Below, piece after piece: positions 18,863 through 27,793 of a DNA stretch of 61,755 nt. The stretch is from Acidimicrobiia bacterium. Lineage in GTDB: Bacteria; Actinomycetota; Acidimicrobiia; IMCC26256; PALSA-555. The notes below the pieces were generated by a model, which searched no databases, was not told the origin of the DNA, and saw only the letters and a program-made list of their open reading frames with translations. The stretch is taken from contig DASZJD010000086.1 of NCBI GenBank assembly GCA_035948415.1, positions 1-61,755 on the forward strand. The letters are read 5' to 3'. The stretch's first letter is position 1; each line of letters opens with the position of its first letter. The position numbers were made by a program, and so were the translations under genes.

Positions 18863-19465
18863 CTACCTCCCGAGCGCGGCCGGATCCAGCAGCCGCTCGA
18901 CGTACTTGGCGACGAGATCGGTCTCGAGGTTCACGCCGTCGCCGGGCTGGCGGGCGCCGAGCGTGGTGACCGCGAGCGTGTGCGGGATCAGCGCGACCTC
19001 GAAGCGGTCGTCGGCGACGGCGGTGACGGTGAGGCTGACGCCGTCGACGGTCACCGATCCCTTCTCGACGACGTGGCGGAGGAGGCCCGGCGTGGCCGCG
19101 ACCGTGAGGCGGACGGAGCCGTCCCGCTCGGCGGCGCGGCCGGCCACGGTCCCGACCCCGTCGACGTGGCCCTGGACGAGGTGCCCGCCGAGCCGGTCGG
19201 CCAGCCGGACCGGCCGCTCGAGGTTCACGGGGTCGCCGGGCTCGAGCCCGCCGAGGGTGCTGCGGTCGAGGGTCTCGGGGGCCAGGTCGACGGCGAAGCC
19301 GGCGTCGTCGACCTCGACGACGGTGAGGCAGCAGCCGTTCACCGCGATCGAGGCGCCGACGGTGGCGTCGGCGACGACGGCCCGGGCCTCGACCTCGAGC
19401 CGGGCCGGCCCGTCGCGGCGAAGTCCGCGCACCCGGCCGAGCTCCTCGACGATGCCGGTGAACAT
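18863..19465 (-). CDS. ribE: Riboflavin synthase alpha chain
   Basis: Dismutates two lumazine molecules to riboflavin. 200 residues built of two homologous barrels, visible as the repeated stretches [13 protein letters not shown] (first half) and [13 protein letters not shown] (second half), plus [12 protein letters not shown] at the domain border and the N-terminal [13 protein letters not shown] overlaps the ribD stop by one base (TGATG). Controlled by the FMN riboswitch upstream of ribD. Confidence 0.97.
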   Translation of the reverse strand: MFTGIVEELGRVRGLRRDGPARLEVEARAVVADATVGASIAVNGCCLTVVEVDDAGFAVDLAPETLDRSTLGGLEPGDPVNLERPVRLADRLGGHLVQGHVDGVGTVAGRAAERDGSVRLTVAATPGLLRHVVEKGSVTVDGVSLTVTAVADDRFEVALIPHTLAVTTLGARQPGDGVNLETDLVAKYVERLLDPAALGR

Positions 19466-20562
19466 CAGCTCGCCTCGGCGGGCTGGTACTGGAGCCGGAC
19501 GTCGTCGCCGAGGCGCACCACGTCGGTGAGGGCGAGGCGGGGCGCGGCCGCGATCGAGGCTGGGCCCGGCCACGCCAGCGCCGGCCGGCCGTCGGCGCCG
19601 AGGAGGGTGGCGCCGACGTAGACGACGAGCCGGTCGACGAGGCCGGCCTCGAGGAGGGCGCCGTGCAGGGTGGCGCCGCCCTCGACGAGGGCTTGGAGGA
19701 CGCCGTGGCGGCCGAGGAGGCTCAGGGTCTCGGTGAGGTCGACCCCGCCGTCGCCCGGCTCCACCGCCTCGACCTTCGCGCCGGCGGCGCGCCAGCCGTC
19801 GACGGTCGGCGACGGGGCCGCCGCCGTCGTCACGACGAGGGTCGGGGCGAGCGCCGGGTCGAAGAGGGGACCGAGGGCGGGCACGCGCCCCCGGGCGTCG
19901 AGCACGACCCGCAGCGGCGGGCGGGGCGGGGCCGCGGCGTCCCGGACGGTGAGCTGGGGCTCGTCGGCGATGGCGGTGCCGGCGCCGACGACCACGGCCT
20001 GGGAGTCGGCCCGCAGCTCGTGGGCGTCGGCCCGGGCCGCCGGGCCGGTGATCCAGCGGGCGCTGCCGTCGGGCGCGGCCGAGCGGCCGTCGACGCTGAG
20101 GGCGGTCTTCGCCACGCAGAAGGCGCGGCCGGTGCGGCGGTGGTGGAGGTAGGGGGCGAGCGACCGTCGGGCGTCGGCGGCGCCGAGCCCGAGCTCGACG
20201 TCGACGCCGGCGCGCCGCAGCGCCGCCAGGCCCCGGCCCTGCACCTGCGGGTCGGGGTCCTCGAGGGCGACGACGACCCGGCGGACGCCGGCGCCGAGGA
20301 GCGCGTCGGTGCACGGCGGGGTGCGCCCGTGGTGGCCGCACGGCTCGAGGGTCACGTAGGCGGTGGCGCCCCGGGCCCGGTCGCCGGCGGCGGCGACGGC
20401 GGCGGCCTCGGCGTGGGCGCCGCCGGGCGGCCGGGTGGCCCCCTCGCCGACGACGACCCCGTCGGCGACGAGGACGCAGCCCACCCACGGGTTCGGGGAC
20501 GTCCGGCGGCGCACGTCGTCGCCGAGGGCGATCGCCCGGGCCATCAGGTCGGCCTCGTGCAC
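19465..20562 (-). CDS. ribD: Bifunctional pyrimidine deaminase/reductase
   Basis: Deaminates and reduces the pyrimidine product of GTP cyclohydrolase II. 365 residues. Deaminase domain about 1-145 with zinc ligands in GAHAEAAAV and [15 protein letters not shown]; reductase domain about 150-365 with [12 protein letters not shown] and [15 protein letters not shown]. Start is a GTG at 20562, with AAGGGA nine bases upstream and the riboswitch just beyond it. The open frame runs on to 20754, but that part is riboswitch RNA, not protein. First gene of ribD-ribE-ribBA-ribH-hisG-csd. Confidence 0.96.
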   Translation of the reverse strand: MHEADLMARAIALGDDVRRRTSPNPWVGCVLVADGVVVGEGATRPPGGAHAEAAAVAAAGDRARGATAYVTLEPCGHHGRTPPCTDALLGAGVRRVVVALEDPDPQVQGRGLAALRRAGVDVELGLGAADARRSLAPYLHHRRTGRAFCVAKTALSVDGRSAAPDGSARWITGPAARADAHELRADSQAVVVGAGTAIADEPQLTVRDAAAPPRPPLRVVLDARGRVPALGPLFDPALAPTLVVTTAAAPSPTVDGWRAAGAKVEAVEPGDGGVDLTETLSLLGRHGVLQALVEGGATLHGALLEAGLVDRLVVYVGATLLGADGRPALAWPGPASIAAAPRLALTDVVRLGDDVRLQYQPAEAS

Positions 20563-20618
20563 CGCTGGTCCCTTCCGTCCCCGGGGCGGGGGCGAGAGGC
20601 GGCGCGCGCCGACCGTGC

Positions 20619-20769
20619 GCCCTCTCCCATCCGGACTGTGACCGTCGGCCCCGGCTTCGCACCGGATCGGCACCACGACGGGCGGCCGTGGGCTCGCGGG
20701 CTCCCGGCGGGCGGCCCGTGCCGCCCGTCGGCTACCGCCGGTCGGGACTTGCACCCAAACCCCGAGGGC
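20619..20769 (-). ncRNA. FMN riboswitch (RFN element)
   Basis: Leader RNA that senses flavin mononucleotide and lowers expression of the riboflavin operon. Conserved RFN blocks are read on the minus strand: CGGGGTTTGGGTGCAAGTCC, CCGACCGGCGGT, GCCGGGGCCGACGGTCACAG and TCCGGATGGGAGAGGG. The closing stem P1 is GCCCTC (20769-20764) with GAGGGC (20624-20619). Between the aptamer and the ribD GTG there are 56 bases with a palindrome CGGCGCGCGCCG but no T run, so control of translation is more likely than termination. Confidence 0.95.
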
Positions 20770-20779
20770 TGTCCCCCGC

Positions 20780-20808
20780 AGCGTACCCGGTTCCGGACAA
20801 AAATGGAA
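20780..20808 (-). promoter_or_regulatory. Candidate promoter of the rib operon
   Basis: TTCCAT (20803-20808) and TACGCT (20780-20785) are separated by 17 bases on the minus strand. The start would fall near 20773, just upstream of the riboswitch's first stem at 20769, which supports the placement. The -35 match is poor. Confidence 0.5.
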
Positions 20809-20817
20809 CGTGTTCTA
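20804..20817. promoter_or_regulatory. 14-base palindrome matching the KstR-type operator pattern
   Basis: TGGAACGTGTTCTA fits TNNAACNNGTTNNA, the operator consensus of KstR-family TetR repressors, at every defined position. It lies between the mog stop and the riboswitch and overlaps the predicted -35 of ribD. The core GAACGTGTTC also resembles a LexA box with two instead of four spacer bases. Function is unproven. Confidence 0.35.
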
Positions 20818-20821
20818 GGTC

Positions 20822-21304
20822 TCAGTGGGGGTGGCCACCGGCGAGCAGCTCGAGGGCGTGGGGCAGCGCCCCGAGCACGGCCTCGAGGCACTCGACCGCG
20901 CCGCCGGCCGAGCCGGGGAGGTTGCAGACCAGGGCCGCCCCCACCGTCCCGCAGACGCCACGGGCCAGCATCCCGAGCCCCCGGTCGTCGGCGTCGCTGG
21001 CGCGGCGCATGGCCTCGGCGAGCCCGGGCGCCTCCCGGTCCAGGACCCGGCGGGTGCCCTCGGGCGTGCGGTCGCGGGGGCCGAACCCGGTGCCGCCGGT
21101 GGTGACGACGAGGCCGGCGAACCCGGCGGTGAGCTCGGTGAGCGCGGCGGCGACGGCGTCGTCGCCGTCGGGGACGACGCGCCGGTCGACGACCGTGAAG
21201 CCCGCCTGCGCCAGCCGCGCCGCCAGGGCCGCCCCGGAGCGGTCCTCGCGGGTGCCGTCGGCGACGCCGTCGGAGACGGTGAGGACCTTCGCCGCGAGCG
21301 TCAC
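20822..21304 (-). CDS. MogA/MoaB-family molybdopterin adenylyltransferase-like protein
   Basis: 160-residue protein of the MoaB/Mog fold, which binds molybdopterin and activates it with ATP for molybdenum insertion. The hallmark TTGGTGFGPRDRTPE is near residues 68-82, and CNLPGSAGGAVEC near the C-terminus. No other molybdenum-cofactor gene is in the window, so whether it is Mog or MoaB cannot be decided. GTG overlaps the rpe stop (GTGA), giving an rpe-mog pair just upstream of the rib operon. Confidence 0.85.
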   Translation of the reverse strand: MTLAAKVLTVSDGVADGTREDRSGAALAARLAQAGFTVVDRRVVPDGDDAVAAALTELTAGFAGLVVTTGGTGFGPRDRTPEGTRRVLDREAPGLAEAMRRASDADDRGLGMLARGVCGTVGAALVCNLPGSAGGAVECLEAVLGALPHALELLAGGHPH

Positions 21305-21963
21305 GCCGCGCTCGGCCACGCCGCGGCGCGGAGCGCCCGCGCCGCCGCGAGCGGGTCGGGGGCGCCGAAGATGGCGCTGCCGGCCACGAGGACGTCGACC
21401 CCGGCGGCGGCGGCGAGCGGCGCGGTGGCCTCGTGGATGCCGCCGTCGATCTCGATCTCGACCGGGAGCCCGGCGTCGTCGATGGCGCGCCGCGCCGCCC
21501 GCACCTTCTCGAGCGCGGCCGGGATGAAGTCCTGACCGCCGAAGCCCGGGTGGACGCTCATCACGAGGAGCAGGTCGACCTCGGGCAGGTACGGCGCGGC
21601 GAGCTCGAACGGCGTCTCGGGGTTGATGACGAGGCCGACGCCCATCGACCGGCGCCGCAGCTCCGCGAACAGCGGGCGCGGGTCGCCGAGCTCGAGGTGC
21701 ACGATGCACCGGTCGGCGCCGGCGTCGGCGAAGTCGGCGAGCAGGTCGCCCGGGTTGTCGACCATCAGGTGGCAGTCGAGGAAGAGGTCGGTGTGTCGGC
21801 GCAGCGCCGCGACCACCGGTGGCCCGATGGTGAGGTTCGGGACGAAGTGCCCGTCCATCACGTCGACGTGGAGCAGGTCGGCCTCGGGGGTGACGCGAGT
21901 GACCTCCTCGCCGAGCCGCGCGAAGTCCGCCGACAGGATCGAGGGCGCCAGCTTGCGGCTCAC
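21301..21963 (-). CDS. rpe: Ribulose-phosphate 3-epimerase
   Basis: Interconverts ribulose and xylulose 5-phosphates (pentose phosphate pathway). 220-residue TIM barrel. APSILSADFARLGEE at the N-terminus, LLHVDVMDGHFVPN (metal-binding His and catalytic Asp), FLDCHLMV, VMSVHPGFGGQ and EIEIDGGI are all conserved. The GTG at 21963 is preceded by TAGCGT and seven bases, so a leaderless transcript starting at rpe is likely. Its product, xylulose 5-phosphate, is made from ribulose 5-phosphate, also a riboflavin precursor. Confidence 0.96.
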   Translation of the reverse strand: MSRKLAPSILSADFARLGEEVTRVTPEADLLHVDVMDGHFVPNLTIGPPVVAALRRHTDLFLDCHLMVDNPGDLLADFADAGADRCIVHLELGDPRPLFAELRRRSMGVGLVINPETPFELAAPYLPEVDLLLVMSVHPGFGGQDFIPAALEKVRAARRAIDDAGLPVEIEIDGGIHEATAPLAAAAGVDVLVAGSAIFGAPDPLAAARALRAAAWPSAA

Positions 21964-21970
21964 GGCCGGG

Positions 21971-21976
21971 ACGCTA
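21971..21976 (-). promoter_or_regulatory. -10 element of a likely leaderless rpe promoter
   Basis: TAGCGT on the minus strand, seven bases before the rpe GTG, in the 50-base gap after rsmB. No -35 box is visible. Confidence 0.5.
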
Positions 21977-22013
21977 TCGCCCGCCCTCGCCGCTCCCCCA
22001 TGAGCGGGCGCGG

Positions 22014-23300
22014 TCACCGCACCGGCGCGTCGACGCGTTCGACGACGAGCACGAACATGCCGTCGGTGTCGGCGTCCTGGGGCAGGAGGAGGGCGCCGGG
22101 TCCCGCCGGTCGCCACGGCGGGCCGGGTGGCTCGACGACCCGCACCGCGCCCCCGAGGGCGTCGAGCACCCGCGCCGCCACGCCGACGGTCTCGGCCGCG
22201 GTGAGGGTGCACACCGAGTACACGAGGCGCCCGCCGGGCCGGACCGCGGCCGCGGCCGCGAGCACGAGCGCGGCCTGGAGCTCGGTGAGGGCCGCCGCCG
22301 GCGCCTCGGTCCGCCACCGGGCCTCGGGGCGGCGGCGGAGCACGCCGAGCCCCGAGCAGGGCGCGTCGACGAGGGCCCGGTCGATCGTGGCCGGCGCGAC
22401 GGGCAGGGCCCGCCCGTCGGCGAGGACGGGCCGGACGGCCGGGAGGCCGAGCCGGCGGGCGGCGGGCCCGACCTGGCCCAGCCGCCCCGGGTGGCGATCG
22501 ACGGCCACCACGACGCCCGCCCCGACCCGCTCGCCGAGCCCGGTGGCCTTCCCGCCCGGGGCGGCGGCCACGTCGAGCACCCGGTCCCCCGGCTGGGCCT
22601 CGACCATCGCGACGACGGTCTGGCTGGCCTGGTCCTGCGGGGTCGCCCGCCCCTCGCGCACGGCCGGGAGCGCGGCCGGGTCGCCGGCGCCGCGCACGGC
22701 GACCGCGTCGGGGACGAGGCCGCCGCGGGTGACCGTCGCCCCGCCGGCGGCGAGCTCGGCCGCGAGGTCGTCGGGGTCGGTGCGGGCGCGGTTCGGGCGC
22801 AGCCAGACGAGCGGCGCCTCGTTCTGCGCCGCCAGCGCGGCGCGCGCGTCCGGCTCGCCGAGGTCGGCGGTGAGGCGCGCCACGATCCAGTCCGGGTACG
22901 AGAGGGCCTCGGCGAAGCTGGCCGGCGCGGGCGGGGGCGCGGCGGCGACGGCGCGGAGCACCGCGTTCACGTAGCCGCGGGCCCGGCCCGGCGCGGCGGC
23001 CACGGTCTCGCCGACGGCGGCGTGGGGCGCCACGCCGGACAGGAGCTGGTAGGCGCCGAGCCGCAGGAGCGCCCGGACCGGCGGGTCGACGTCGTCGAGC
23101 GGCCGACGCGTGTGCGGCGCGAGGACGGCGTCGACCCGGCGACGCGCGCGCAAGGTGCCGTAGACGAGGTCGGTGGCGAAGGCCCGGTCGCGGGCGTCGA
23201 GGTCGGTGCGCCGCAGCGCGGCCGGCAGCACGAGGTTCGAGTAGGCGCCGCCGTCGACCCGCACGAGCACGTCGCGCGCGACGGCGCGGGCGGTGGTCAC
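22014..23300 (-). CDS. rsmB: 16S rRNA m5C967 methyltransferase (RsmB/Sun)
   Basis: SAM-dependent cytosine-5 methyltransferase for 16S rRNA. 428 residues: NusB-like N-terminal RNA-binding domain (about 1-135), then the Rossmann methyltransferase. DVAAAPGGKATGLGE is the SAM loop; the two catalytic cysteines are in VDAPCSGLG and YSVCTLTAAE, as in RsmB rather than the single-cysteine DNA enzymes. GTG overlaps the fmt stop (GTGA), completing the common def-fmt-rsmB cluster. Confidence 0.95.
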   Translation of the reverse strand: MTTARAVARDVLVRVDGGAYSNLVLPAALRRTDLDARDRAFATDLVYGTLRARRRVDAVLAPHTRRPLDDVDPPVRALLRLGAYQLLSGVAPHAAVGETVAAAPGRARGYVNAVLRAVAAAPPPAPASFAEALSYPDWIVARLTADLGEPDARAALAAQNEAPLVWLRPNRARTDPDDLAAELAAGGATVTRGGLVPDAVAVRGAGDPAALPAVREGRATPQDQASQTVVAMVEAQPGDRVLDVAAAPGGKATGLGERVGAGVVVAVDRHPGRLGQVGPAARRLGLPAVRPVLADGRALPVAPATIDRALVDAPCSGLGVLRRRPEARWRTEAPAAALTELQAALVLAAAAAVRPGGRLVYSVCTLTAAETVGVAARVLDALGGAVRVVEPPGPPWRPAGPGALLLPQDADTDGMFVLVVERVDAPVR

Positions 23301-24208
23301 GCCACCGGGAGCGAGAGCCGCCGCCGCCGGTACCCGGCGAGCCAGGCGTCGCCGCCGATCGGGCGGCGACCCTCGGGCTGGACCTCGTCGAGCCCGAGGC
23401 GGCCCGACGCCGTGCGGAGCGCCGCGCCCGGCCACACCACGTCGTACGGCGGCCCGGGCGCGGCGCCGCCGGCCTCGGCGTGGGCGCGGAGCACCTTCAC
23501 GCGGCGTCCGTCCACGAGCATCCACGCCCCGGGCCGCGGGTTGCCGGCGCGCACGACCCGGACCAGCTCCTCGGGAGGTCGCGCCGGGTCGAGGTGGAAC
23601 TCCTCGACGGTGAGCTTCTCGGCGTACGTCGGCTCGCCGCGCTGCGGCGTCGGCTCGACGCCCGGCAGCCGGCCGAGCACGTCGACGAGCACGGGCGTGC
23701 CGAGCGCCACGAGGCGGTCGGTGAGCGCGCCGGCGGTCTCGTGCTCGCCGATCGCGGTGCGCACCACGCGGTACACGGGGCCGGTGTCGAGGCCGGCGTC
23801 GATGCGCATCACCGAGACGCCGGTCTCGCGGTCACCGGCGAGGATGGCCCGCGGCACCGGCGCCGCGCCGCGCCAGCGCGGGAGCACCGAGAGGTGCAGG
23901 TTCAGGAGGCCGAGCGGGACGGCCAGGAGCAGCGGCGGCGGGAGCAGCTGCCCGAAGGCCGCGACGACCCCGGCCTCGACGCCGGCGGCGGCCAGCTCGT
24001 CGGTGACCTCGCGGGCCCGGCCCGGGGTCCGGACCGAGAGCCCGAGCTCGAGCGCGGCGGCGTGGACGGGGCTCGGCTCCCGGGCCCCGCCCCGGCCGCG
24101 TCGACGCTCGGGCTGGGTGACGACGAGCACGACGTCGTGACCGGCGTCGTGGACGGCCCGCAACACCGGGACCGCGGCCGCGGGCGTGCCGAAGAAGGCG
24201 ACGCGCAC
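23297..24208 (-). CDS. fmt: Methionyl-tRNA formyltransferase
   Basis: Formylates initiator Met-tRNA with 10-formyltetrahydrofolate. 303 residues: N-terminal formyltransferase fold (MRVAFFGTPAAAVPVL; catalytic Asn/His in LLNLHLSVLPRWRGAAP; Asp in DAGLDTGPVY) and a C-terminal OB-like tRNA-binding domain from about 205. GTG start at 24208, ten bases after the def stop; no clear ribosome site, so it may rely on coupling to def. Confidence 0.96.
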   Translation of the reverse strand: MRVAFFGTPAAAVPVLRAVHDAGHDVVLVVTQPERRRGRGGAREPSPVHAAALELGLSVRTPGRAREVTDELAAAGVEAGVVAAFGQLLPPPLLLAVPLGLLNLHLSVLPRWRGAAPVPRAILAGDRETGVSVMRIDAGLDTGPVYRVVRTAIGEHETAGALTDRLVALGTPVLVDVLGRLPGVEPTPQRGEPTYAEKLTVEEFHLDPARPPEELVRVVRAGNPRPGAWMLVDGRRVKVLRAHAEAGGAAPGPPYDVVWPGAALRTASGRLGLDEVQPEGRRPIGGDAWLAGYRRRRLSLPVA

Positions 24209-24218
24209 GCGGCGGCGC

Positions 24219-24767
24219 TCAGAGCCGGTGGGCGCCCCCGACGGGGGCGACGTCGTCGAACGCGCGTGTCCGCAGCTCGCGCAGCGCCGCCTTGCGGGTG
24301 TCGGGGTCGACCCGGTCGAGGACGAGGACGCCGTCGAGGTGGTCGATCTCGTGCTGGATGAGCCGGCCCATCAGCTCGTCGCCCTCGATGACGACCTCGC
24401 GGCCGTCGAGGTCGAGGCCCCGGACCGTCACCACCTTCGGCCGCACGAGCTCGAACTGCAGGCCGGGCACGGACAGGCAGCCCTCGTCGTAGAGCCACTC
24501 GCCCTGGGCGTCCACGATCTCGGGGTTCACCAGGACGCCCGACCCGACGGCGTCGGCGCCGCGCGCCGAGAGCTCCTCGACGTCGTAGGTGTAGAGGCGC
24601 TTCTGGACGCCGACCTGGGGGGCGGCGAGGCCGATGCCCCGCGCCTCGCGCATGGTGGCGAGCATCGTGGCCGCGAGCCGGGCGAGGTCCCCGTTCAGGT
24701 CCGTGACCTCGCGCGCCCGCTGCCGGAGCACCGGGTCGCCGAAGGTGCGGATGGGGAACGTCGTCAC
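24219..24767 (-). CDS. def: Peptide deformylase
   Basis: Removes the N-formyl group from new proteins. 182 residues from the GTG at 24767. Motifs: GIGLAAPQVG (motif 1), EGCLSVPG (motif 2, metal Cys) and QHEIDHLDG (motif 3, two metal His and the catalytic Glu). Another GTG directly upstream (24770) would add one residue. The 24767 GTG is preferred because TAGCCT lies exactly six bases before it, predicting a leaderless mRNA starting there. Works with fmt, encoded next. Confidence 0.95.
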   Translation of the reverse strand: MTTFPIRTFGDPVLRQRAREVTDLNGDLARLAATMLATMREARGIGLAAPQVGVQKRLYTYDVEELSARGADAVGSGVLVNPEIVDAQGEWLYDEGCLSVPGLQFELVRPKVVTVRGLDLDGREVVIEGDELMGRLIQHEIDHLDGVLVLDRVDPDTRKAALRELRTRAFDDVAPVGGAHRL

Positions 24768-24773
24768 CACGTC

Positions 24774-24779
24774 AGGCTA
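24774..24779 (-). promoter_or_regulatory. -10 element of a likely leaderless def promoter
   Basis: TAGCCT on the minus strand followed by GACGTG and the def GTG at 24767. The same hexamer with the same spacing precedes alaS and rel. Confidence 0.6.
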
Positions 24780-24795
24780 CCAGTCGCCTCGCGGA

Positions 24796-26583
24796 TCAGA
24801 CCCGCTGCGGATCGACGTCGACGCGCAGCCGACCGAGCGCGCGCGCGGGCGCGAGGTCGGTCGCGGCGAGCGCGTCCGCGAGCGCGGCGCTCGACCGCGC
24901 GCGCACGAGCGCCTGGCCGTCGACGGGGCCGCGCACCTCGACGCGCTCGCGCAGCGCGTCGACGGCGGCCTCGACCGCGGCCGCGGACCCCGCGACGACG
25001 GCGAGGCCCCCGAACGGGGGCAGGCCGAGCGCCTGGCGGCGGGCGGCCTCGGCGCGCACGAGCGGCATCGGGTCGCCGGTGCGCGCGGCGACGAGGACCT
25101 CGTGGTCCGGCACCCGGGTCTGGACGAGGAGCCGGCCGCCCGACCGGGGGTCGCCGAGCCGGCGGGCGCCGCGCACGAGGAGCCACAGGGCCTGCTCGGC
25201 GGCGCGGAACCGCGGGGCGAGCAGCTCCTGGTCGGCGTCGAGGTAGGCGACGAGGCGCACCGGCGGCGCGCCGGCCCCGGGGCGGAGCGCGGCCTCGGTG
25301 CCCACCACGACGTCGGCGTCGGGGTCGGGGGTCGTGCCCGCCTCGGCCACGCTGACCCGGGCCCGCGGGAGCAGCGCCGCGAGGTCGTCGCGGAGTCGGC
25401 GCACCCCCGGCCGGGCCGGCCGCAGGTCGGCGGCGCCGCAGGCCGCGCACACCGCCGGCCGGGCGGTGTCGTCGCGGGGGCAGACGAGGTCGGCGGCGCG
25501 CTCGGCCATAGCGGCGCCGCAGGCCTCGCAGCGGGCGACCTCGCCGCACTGCCGGCAGACCAGGAGCCGGGCCCGGCCGCGGCGGTTCAGGACGCACACG
25601 GCGCGACCGCCGTCCTGCCGGGCCTGGCGCAGCGCGGCCGCGAGGTGCTCGCCGAGCAGGCCGAGGCCGGGCGGCTCGGCGCGCCGGTCGACGACGTCGA
25701 GGATCGGCCACCCCCGCCGCGGGGAGCCGAGCGCGGGGAGGGTGGGCGGCGCGCTGGCCGCGACCGCCTCGACGGTCGGCGCCGGCGTCACGACCGTCGC
25801 GCGCGCGCCGGCCCGCTCGGCCCGCTCGAGGAGCACGTCCCGGGCGTGCCACGTCGGGGCCCGCTCGTCGGTCAGGGCCTCGTCGGCGTCGTCGAGCACG
25901 ATCACGCCGGCGAGGTCGGGCACCGGCGCGAAGGCGGCGACCCGCCCGCCGACGACGACGCAGGCGCCCCGGCGCGCCTCGCGCCAGGCCGCCGCCCGAG
26001 CGGCCGGGGGCGCGTCGCCGTGCAGCGCCACGACGGGCCGGCCGGTGGCGGTGACGGCCGCGGCGAGCGCGGCGCGCTCGGCCCGGTCGGGCGCGACGAG
26101 GATCGTCGAGCCCTCGAGGGCGAGGAGCGAGGCCACGAGCTCGGCCCGGGGCCGGGCCGGCGGCCAGACGATGAGGCGCCGGCGCTCGTCGGGCACGGGC
26201 ACCGGGGTCGGGACGGGCGGGTGCACGGCGACGTCCGGCGACGCCGGGACCTCGGCGAGGGCCACGACCCGCGGCGGCGACGCGGCGCGCAGGAGCGCGG
26301 CGCGTGGCCCCGCCCAGCGCCAGGCCGCCCACTGGCAGACCTCGACGAGCTCGGGGGGCGGCCCGGCCGACACGACCGCGCGCACGGCGCGGAGCTGCTC
26401 GGGCGGCACCTCGGGCTCGGCGGCGACGCCGAGGAGCCAGCCCCGGACCCGCCGGCCGTGCAGGTCGACCCGCAGCACCGTCCCGACCGGCACCGGCCCG
26501 TCGCCGTCGGGCCGGGCCCAGTAGTCGAAGGCGCGGTCGACCGCGGCGACGTCGGGGAGGACCCGCCAGACGGCCCCGGTCAC
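24796..26583 (-). CDS. priA: PriA-like primosomal protein without helicase motifs
   Basis: Replication-restart protein family, 595 residues, shorter than active PriA (about 730). N-terminal 3'-DNA-binding domain about 1-100 (FDYWARPDGDGPVPVGTVLRV). Where Walker A (GVTGSGKTE) should be, the sequence reads LLALEGSTILVAP, and the DEEH box is VLDDADEAL, so ATP hydrolysis is unlikely. Zinc-binding cysteines remain (CRQCGEVARCEACG, CPRDD, CAACG). Loss of ATPase motifs is known for actinobacterial PriA homologues, which may load the replisome without unwinding DNA. GTG start 13 bases after metK. Confidence 0.88.
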   Translation of the reverse strand: MTGAVWRVLPDVAAVDRAFDYWARPDGDGPVPVGTVLRVDLHGRRVRGWLLGVAAEPEVPPEQLRAVRAVVSAGPPPELVEVCQWAAWRWAGPRAALLRAASPPRVVALAEVPASPDVAVHPPVPTPVPVPDERRRLIVWPPARPRAELVASLLALEGSTILVAPDRAERAALAAAVTATGRPVVALHGDAPPAARAAAWREARRGACVVVGGRVAAFAPVPDLAGVIVLDDADEALTDERAPTWHARDVLLERAERAGARATVVTPAPTVEAVAASAPPTLPALGSPRRGWPILDVVDRRAEPPGLGLLGEHLAAALRQARQDGGRAVCVLNRRGRARLLVCRQCGEVARCEACGAAMAERAADLVCPRDDTARPAVCAACGAADLRPARPGVRRLRDDLAALLPRARVSVAEAGTTPDPDADVVVGTEAALRPGAGAPPVRLVAYLDADQELLAPRFRAAEQALWLLVRGARRLGDPRSGGRLLVQTRVPDHEVLVAARTGDPMPLVRAEAARRQALGLPPFGGLAVVAGSAAAVEAAVDALRERVEVRGPVDGQALVRARSSAALADALAATDLAPARALGRLRVDVDPQRV

Positions 26584-26596
26584 GGGGCGACGCGGC

Positions 26597-27793
26597 TCAG
26601 GCGAGGGCTTTGGCGGCGGCGCGGAGCTCGTCGGCCTGGTCCGTGCGCTCCCACGTGAACGTGGGCTCGGCCCGCCCGAAGTGCCCGTAGGCAGCGGTGC
26701 GCCGGAAGATGGGGCGGCGCAGCGACAGCGCCTCGATGATCGCGGCCGGCCGCAGGTCGAAGTGCTCCTGGACGAGCGCCGGGAGCTTGGCGGGGTCGAT
26801 CTCGGCGGTGCCGAAGGTCTCGACCATCACCGACACGGGCCGGGCGACGCCGATGGCGTAGGCCACCTGCACCTCGCAGCGGCGGGCGATGCCGGCGGCG
26901 ACGATGTTCTTCGCCGCGTGGCGCACCGCGTACGCGGCCGAGCGGTCGACCTTCGTGGGGTCCTTGCCGCTGAAGGCGCCGCCGCCGTGCCGGGCCATGC
27001 CGCCGTAGGTGTCGACGATGATCTTGCGGCCGGTCAGCCCGCAGTCGGCGTGCGGGCCGCCGACCTCGAAGTTGCCGGTCGGGTTGGCGAGCACCTCGAA
27101 GTCGTCGTCGGCGAACCGGGGCGGCAGCAGCGGCCGGATCACGTGCTCGAGGAGGTTCGGCTTCAGGGTGGTGTCGATGTCGACGCCGGGCCCGGTCTGC
27201 GTGGAGATCAGCACGCACGAGAGCCGCTTCGGCTCGCCGCCCTCGTACTCGACCGTGACCTGGGTCTTCCCATCCGGTCGCAGGTACGGCAGGGTGCCGG
27301 CCTTGCGGACCTCGCTGAGCCGGTGCGCGAGCCGGTGGGCGAGCCAGATCGGCATCGGCATGAGGTCGTCGGTCTCGTCGCAGGCGTACCCGAACATCAT
27401 CCCCTGGTCGCCGGCGCCGATCTCGTCGTAGAGGTCGCCGGCGCCCGCCTTCAGCTCCGCCGCCTTGTCGACGCCCATGGCGATGTCGGGCGACTGCTCG
27501 TCGATCGAGGTGATGACGGCGCACGTGTTGCCGTCGAACCCGTAGGCGTCGCGGTCGTAGCCGATGCTGCGGACGGTGTCGCGCACGACGCGGGGGATGT
27601 CGACGTAGGCGTGGGTGCTGATCTCCCCGGCGACGACGACGAGCCCGGTGGTGGCCATGCTCTCGCAGGCGACCCGGCCGTGGGGGTCGTCCTCGAACAC
27701 GGCGTCCAGCACCGCGTCGCTGATCTGGTCGCACATCTTGTCGGGGTGGCCTTCCGTCACCGACTCGGACGTGAAGGTGAAGCGGTCGCTCAC
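26597..27793 (-). CDS. metK: S-adenosylmethionine synthetase
   Basis: Makes SAM from methionine and ATP; tetrameric and cytoplasmic. 398 residues. [20 protein letters not shown] at the N-terminus (metal and ATP binding), [12 protein letters not shown] (central signature) and [19 protein letters not shown] (phosphate-binding signature) are intact. GTG overlaps the coaBC stop (GTGA). Provides the methyl donor for RsmB and the TrmH-like enzyme in this window. Confidence 0.97.
   Translation of the reverse strand: MSDRFTFTSESVTEGHPDKMCDQISDAVLDAVFEDDPHGRVACESMATTGLVVVAGEISTHAYVDIPRVVRDTVRSIGYDRDAYGFDGNTCAVITSIDEQSPDIAMGVDKAAELKAGAGDLYDEIGAGDQGMMFGYACDETDDLMPMPIWLAHRLAHRLSEVRKAGTLPYLRPDGKTQVTVEYEGGEPKRLSCVLISTQTGPGVDIDTTLKPNLLEHVIRPLLPPRFADDDFEVLANPTGNFEVGGPHADCGLTGRKIIVDTYGGMARHGGGAFSGKDPTKVDRSAAYAVRHAAKNIVAAGIARRCEVQVAYAIGVARPVSVMVETFGTAEIDPAKLPALVQEHFDLRPAAIIEALSLRRPIFRRTAAYGHFGRAEPTFTWERTDQADELRAAAKALA

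Noticed and set aside
20563-20754. N-terminal extension of RibD with an upstream ATG
   Set aside because: The stretch coincides with the FMN riboswitch aptamer and its downstream linker; the protein would gain about 64 residues with no family counterpart.
20804-20817. LexA (SOS) box
   Set aside because: The half-sites GAAC and GTTC are separated by two bases rather than the four of the actinobacterial SOS box, and riboflavin genes are not SOS targets. The KstR-type pattern fits better.
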